DNA from: Opitutaceae bacterium UBA6669
GTDB taxonomy: Bacteria; Verrucomicrobiota; Verrucomicrobiia; Opitutales; Opitutaceae
NCBI GenBank assembly: GCA_002455175.1
Contig: DKKJ01000157.1
Location: 1-6,585 of the forward strand
Direction of reading: 5' to 3'
Length of the DNA: 6,585 bases
The position numbers and the translations under genes are program-made. Positions within the stretch are counted from its first letter, which is position 1; the number at the start of each line of letters is the position of its first letter. Positions 4,977 through 6,585 of this stretch are shown piece after piece. A model generated the notes under the pieces. The model was given only the letters and a program-made list of their open reading frames with translations, was not told the origin of the DNA and searched no databases.

Positions 4977-5834
4977 TCACGCTGCTTTCATCATGCCGGC
5001 GAGGCGGTCGGCGATGCGTTTGGTTCGTTGGACGCTATCTTGAGCTTCTTTTAAGGTAAGTCCGGCTTGGGCAAGGACGTCGTCGCTTAGAGCCCAGGCG
5101 TGTTGCTCGATTGAGAGGCCTTGGCCTAGCTCCGCGGTGATCCAGCAGGCGACGTGAAGGAGAGCGGTGATGCGTTGGCCACTGGGATCTCCCGCGGGTG
5201 CGAAATGGTTCCGGATGGGCTCCGTCAAACTGGGTCCGAAGCCCCACATATGAAAGAGACGATCCACGGCTTCCGTACTGGTGGTGCCAAAGGTGTCGAA
5301 TTCCCAAGCGGCCACCAATGCGGCGGTCGGATGGCGCCCGCTCAGGGGCTTGCAGTCTTGATCTCCCGAGACGCTTTGTAACAGAAGTCTCCCTACAGGG
5401 CGCAGGAGGCCGAGGGTGTATCCCACGCTGCCTTCCTCTCCGACATTGGCGGCCATGGCTTCGAGACCAACCGCGGTGGTCACTGAATTGAGCCAGAGTT
5501 GCTCCGCGGTGACGCCGTAAATACTAAGATCTGAATTGTAGAGTTGCGAAGCGACAGCCGCGCCTACGAGGCGGTACACTTCGTAGAGGCCGATGCGATC
5601 GACCGCTTCATCGAGTGCGGAAACATGTCCCCCTCGCGCGAACTGTGCACTGTTGCAGACGCGAAGGACTTTGGCGCTGAGCACTGCATCCAGCCGTACG
5701 ACGGATACGATGTCGTCCACGCTGACGTCCGGATCTTTCATGGCAGCACTCAGCTGTTGAAAAACGCGTGGCGCCGCCGACAGCTTGGCTGCGGCTGCCG
5801 CAAGACGAGCATCAGTAATGGGTTTGGCGCACAT
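4977..5834 (-). CDS. HDOD-domain protein
   Basis: A 285-residue protein with an HDOD domain over about residues 14-210 (KLSAAPRVFQQLSAAMKDPD, VVRLDAVLSAKVLRVCNSAQ, AVDRIGLYEVYRLVGAAV). HDOD proteins are signalling or regulatory relatives of HD phosphohydrolases, often tied to second messengers, motility or surface behaviour. The partner here is unknown. The usual HD position reads GLLRPVGRL (142-150) and the earlier His position reads LWLNS (113-117), so metal-binding residues are absent and a non-enzymatic role is likely. No signal peptide, membrane segment or second domain is seen. The ATG at 5832-5834 (MCAKPITDAR) is preferred; a TTG seven codons upstream is in frame and possible. Neither start has a clear ribosome binding site. 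cinA lies upstream in the same direction across a gap of about 120 bases. Confidence 0.88.
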   Translation of the reverse strand: MCAKPITDARLAAAAAKLSAAPRVFQQLSAAMKDPDVSVDDIVSVVRLDAVLSAKVLRVCNSAQFARGGHVSALDEAVDRIGLYEVYRLVGAAVASQLYNSDLSIYGVTAEQLWLNSVTTAVGLEAMAANVGEEGSVGYTLGLLRPVGRLLLQSVSGDQDCKPLSGRHPTAALVAAWEFDTFGTTSTEAVDRLFHMWGFGPSLTEPIRNHFAPAGDPSGQRITALLHVACWITAELGQGLSIEQHAWALSDDVLAQAGLTLKEAQDSVQRTKRIADRLAGMMKAA

Positions 5835-5957
5835 GCAGGACCGAAGGACCTTCAATCGGGCCAGTCAGTAGCTTATTTAATCTATTCACTTACGGAAGCC
5901 TCTTCGGCGGCTATTTGCCGATACCGGTCTTTGGAAAACGCCCTGACCTAAGTAGAT

Positions 5958-6585
5958 CTACGACAGAGGATGGGGGCGGGTATGCGTAGAATCCGCAGGG
6001 AGGTGCGAGCGGATCAGCTCACGTCGCAACCAGTCGAGTGCTGCGTTTACAGCACGAACCTTGATGGTGGGGCGGGGGCCAGGGTAGGAGAGTTTTTTCG
6101 ACCAGACTCCCTGTGGAGAATAAAGGGCGACGTAGATCGTTCCGATCGGATTGGCGTCACAGCCTCCCGCCGGTCCGGCGAAGCCCGTGATGGCAAGCGC
6201 GTAGTCGGCGCCTAATTTCTCGGCGGCACCTGTCGCCATGGCTACCGCATTTTCGGGAGAAACGGCACCGTGCTGGGAGAGGATATCCTCGGGAACATCG
6301 AGCAGTTCCACTTTGGCTTGGTTGGAATAGCAGACCCAACCTCCAGCGAAAAATTTGGGTGCGCCGCAGATGTCGGTAAAGGCGTTGGCGAGCAGACCTC
6401 CCGTGGCGGTTTCGGCCACCGCGAGAGTGACTTCGCGAGCGCGGAGCATGTCGGCGCATACTTGGGCCAACGAGTCGTGGCCGTAGCACATGAAGTCCTC
6501 ACCGAGAAGCGACGAACATTCGGCGGCGATTTCGAAAAGTTGGGACTCACCAAAACGTCCGCTGGGCGAGCTGAGCCGACAGTCT
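5958..6585 (-). CDS. cinA: CinA, nicotinamide-nucleotide amidohydrolase (5' part outside window)
   Basis: The last 208 residues of a CinA-type protein. The frame stays open to the window edge: before the Met at 6491, residues such as LSSPSGRFGESQLFEIAAEC continue as the linker from the N-terminal MoCF/ADP-ribose-pyrophosphatase-like domain, so 6491 is not the true start. The C-terminal amidohydrolase domain, which converts NMN to nicotinate mononucleotide in pyridine-nucleotide recycling, shows AETATGGLLA, GGWVCYSNQAKVELLDVP, HGAVSPENAVAMA, ITGFAGPAGG and NPIGTIYVAL. The usual AES-x-TGG motif reads AETATGG, a Ser-to-Thr change. The name reflects early links to competence. The stop is TAG at 5958-5960, and no clear terminator follows before the HDOD gene. 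Confidence 0.92.
   Translation of the reverse strand, partial: DCRLSSPSGRFGESQLFEIAAECSSLLGEDFMCYGHDSLAQVCADMLRAREVTLAVAETATGGLLANAFTDICGAPKFFAGGWVCYSNQAKVELLDVPEDILSQHGAVSPENAVAMATGAAEKLGADYALAITGFAGPAGGCDANPIGTIYVALYSPQGVWSKKLSYPGPRPTIKVRAVNAALDWLRRELIRSHLPADSTHTRPHPLS

Noticed and set aside
6242..6553. Overlapping minus-strand frame in the cinA region
   Set aside because: Out-of-frame translation of cinA; the true frame continues to the window edge with CinA linker sequence.

Overview
The window is a piece of bacterial chromosome, about 55-60% GC by eye. It holds ordinary housekeeping genes on the right and an accessory, mobile-element-rich stretch on the left. The housekeeping genes (full-length PurC, an HDOD regulator, a two-domain CinA) and the intergenic sequence made of short palindromes suggest a Gram-negative, possibly Verrucomicrobiota/Opitutae-like host. 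That placement is an inference from general appearance and is weak.

Left part (1-2380). A remnant of an IS5-family transposase (minus strand) runs in from the window edge to about 129. It is followed by a nearly complete group II intron on the plus strand (146 to about 2354). The intron has a GTGCG 5' end, a perfect 6-base EBS1/IBS1 match, a 5' ribozyme half, a maturase/reverse-transcriptase gene with a strong ribosome binding site, and recognisable domains V and VI with a bulged branch-point A. It appears dead. The RT gene has lost the block between WLRAG and GIISP (RT block 4) with a frame change. The C-terminal HNH region appears deleted with a second frame change. The upper helix of domain V carries two non-pairing positions. 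An intrinsic terminator lies just beyond the intron.

Middle part (2381-3713). A minus-strand RibD_C/dihydrofolate-reductase-family gene comes first, followed by the most unusual structure of the window. A genuine tRNA-Glu(TTC) gene with CCA and terminator (minus strand) is followed on its 3' side by two further units of about 173 bp. Each unit repeats only the last 19 bases of the tRNA plus a terminator. In each, the T-arm stem is kept but its loop is replaced by roughly 90 bases of tightly packed hairpins with 3-base loops. Hairpin order is similar in the two units while the stem sequences differ. This looks like a family of palindrome-rich elements inserted at, or copied from, the tRNA 3' end. 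The stretch from the tRNA 3' end to the left window edge has the layout of a tRNA-anchored island.

Right part (3896-6585). purC (plus strand) converges on an HDOD-domain gene (minus strand). The 169-base gap between their stop codons is filled by degenerate GAAACGCGGAAAA-type repeats and inverted repeats. Upstream of the HDOD gene, in the same orientation, lies cinA, whose 5' part is cut by the window edge. PurC serves purine synthesis, CinA serves pyridine-nucleotide recycling, and the HDOD protein is probably regulatory. No operon links them clearly.
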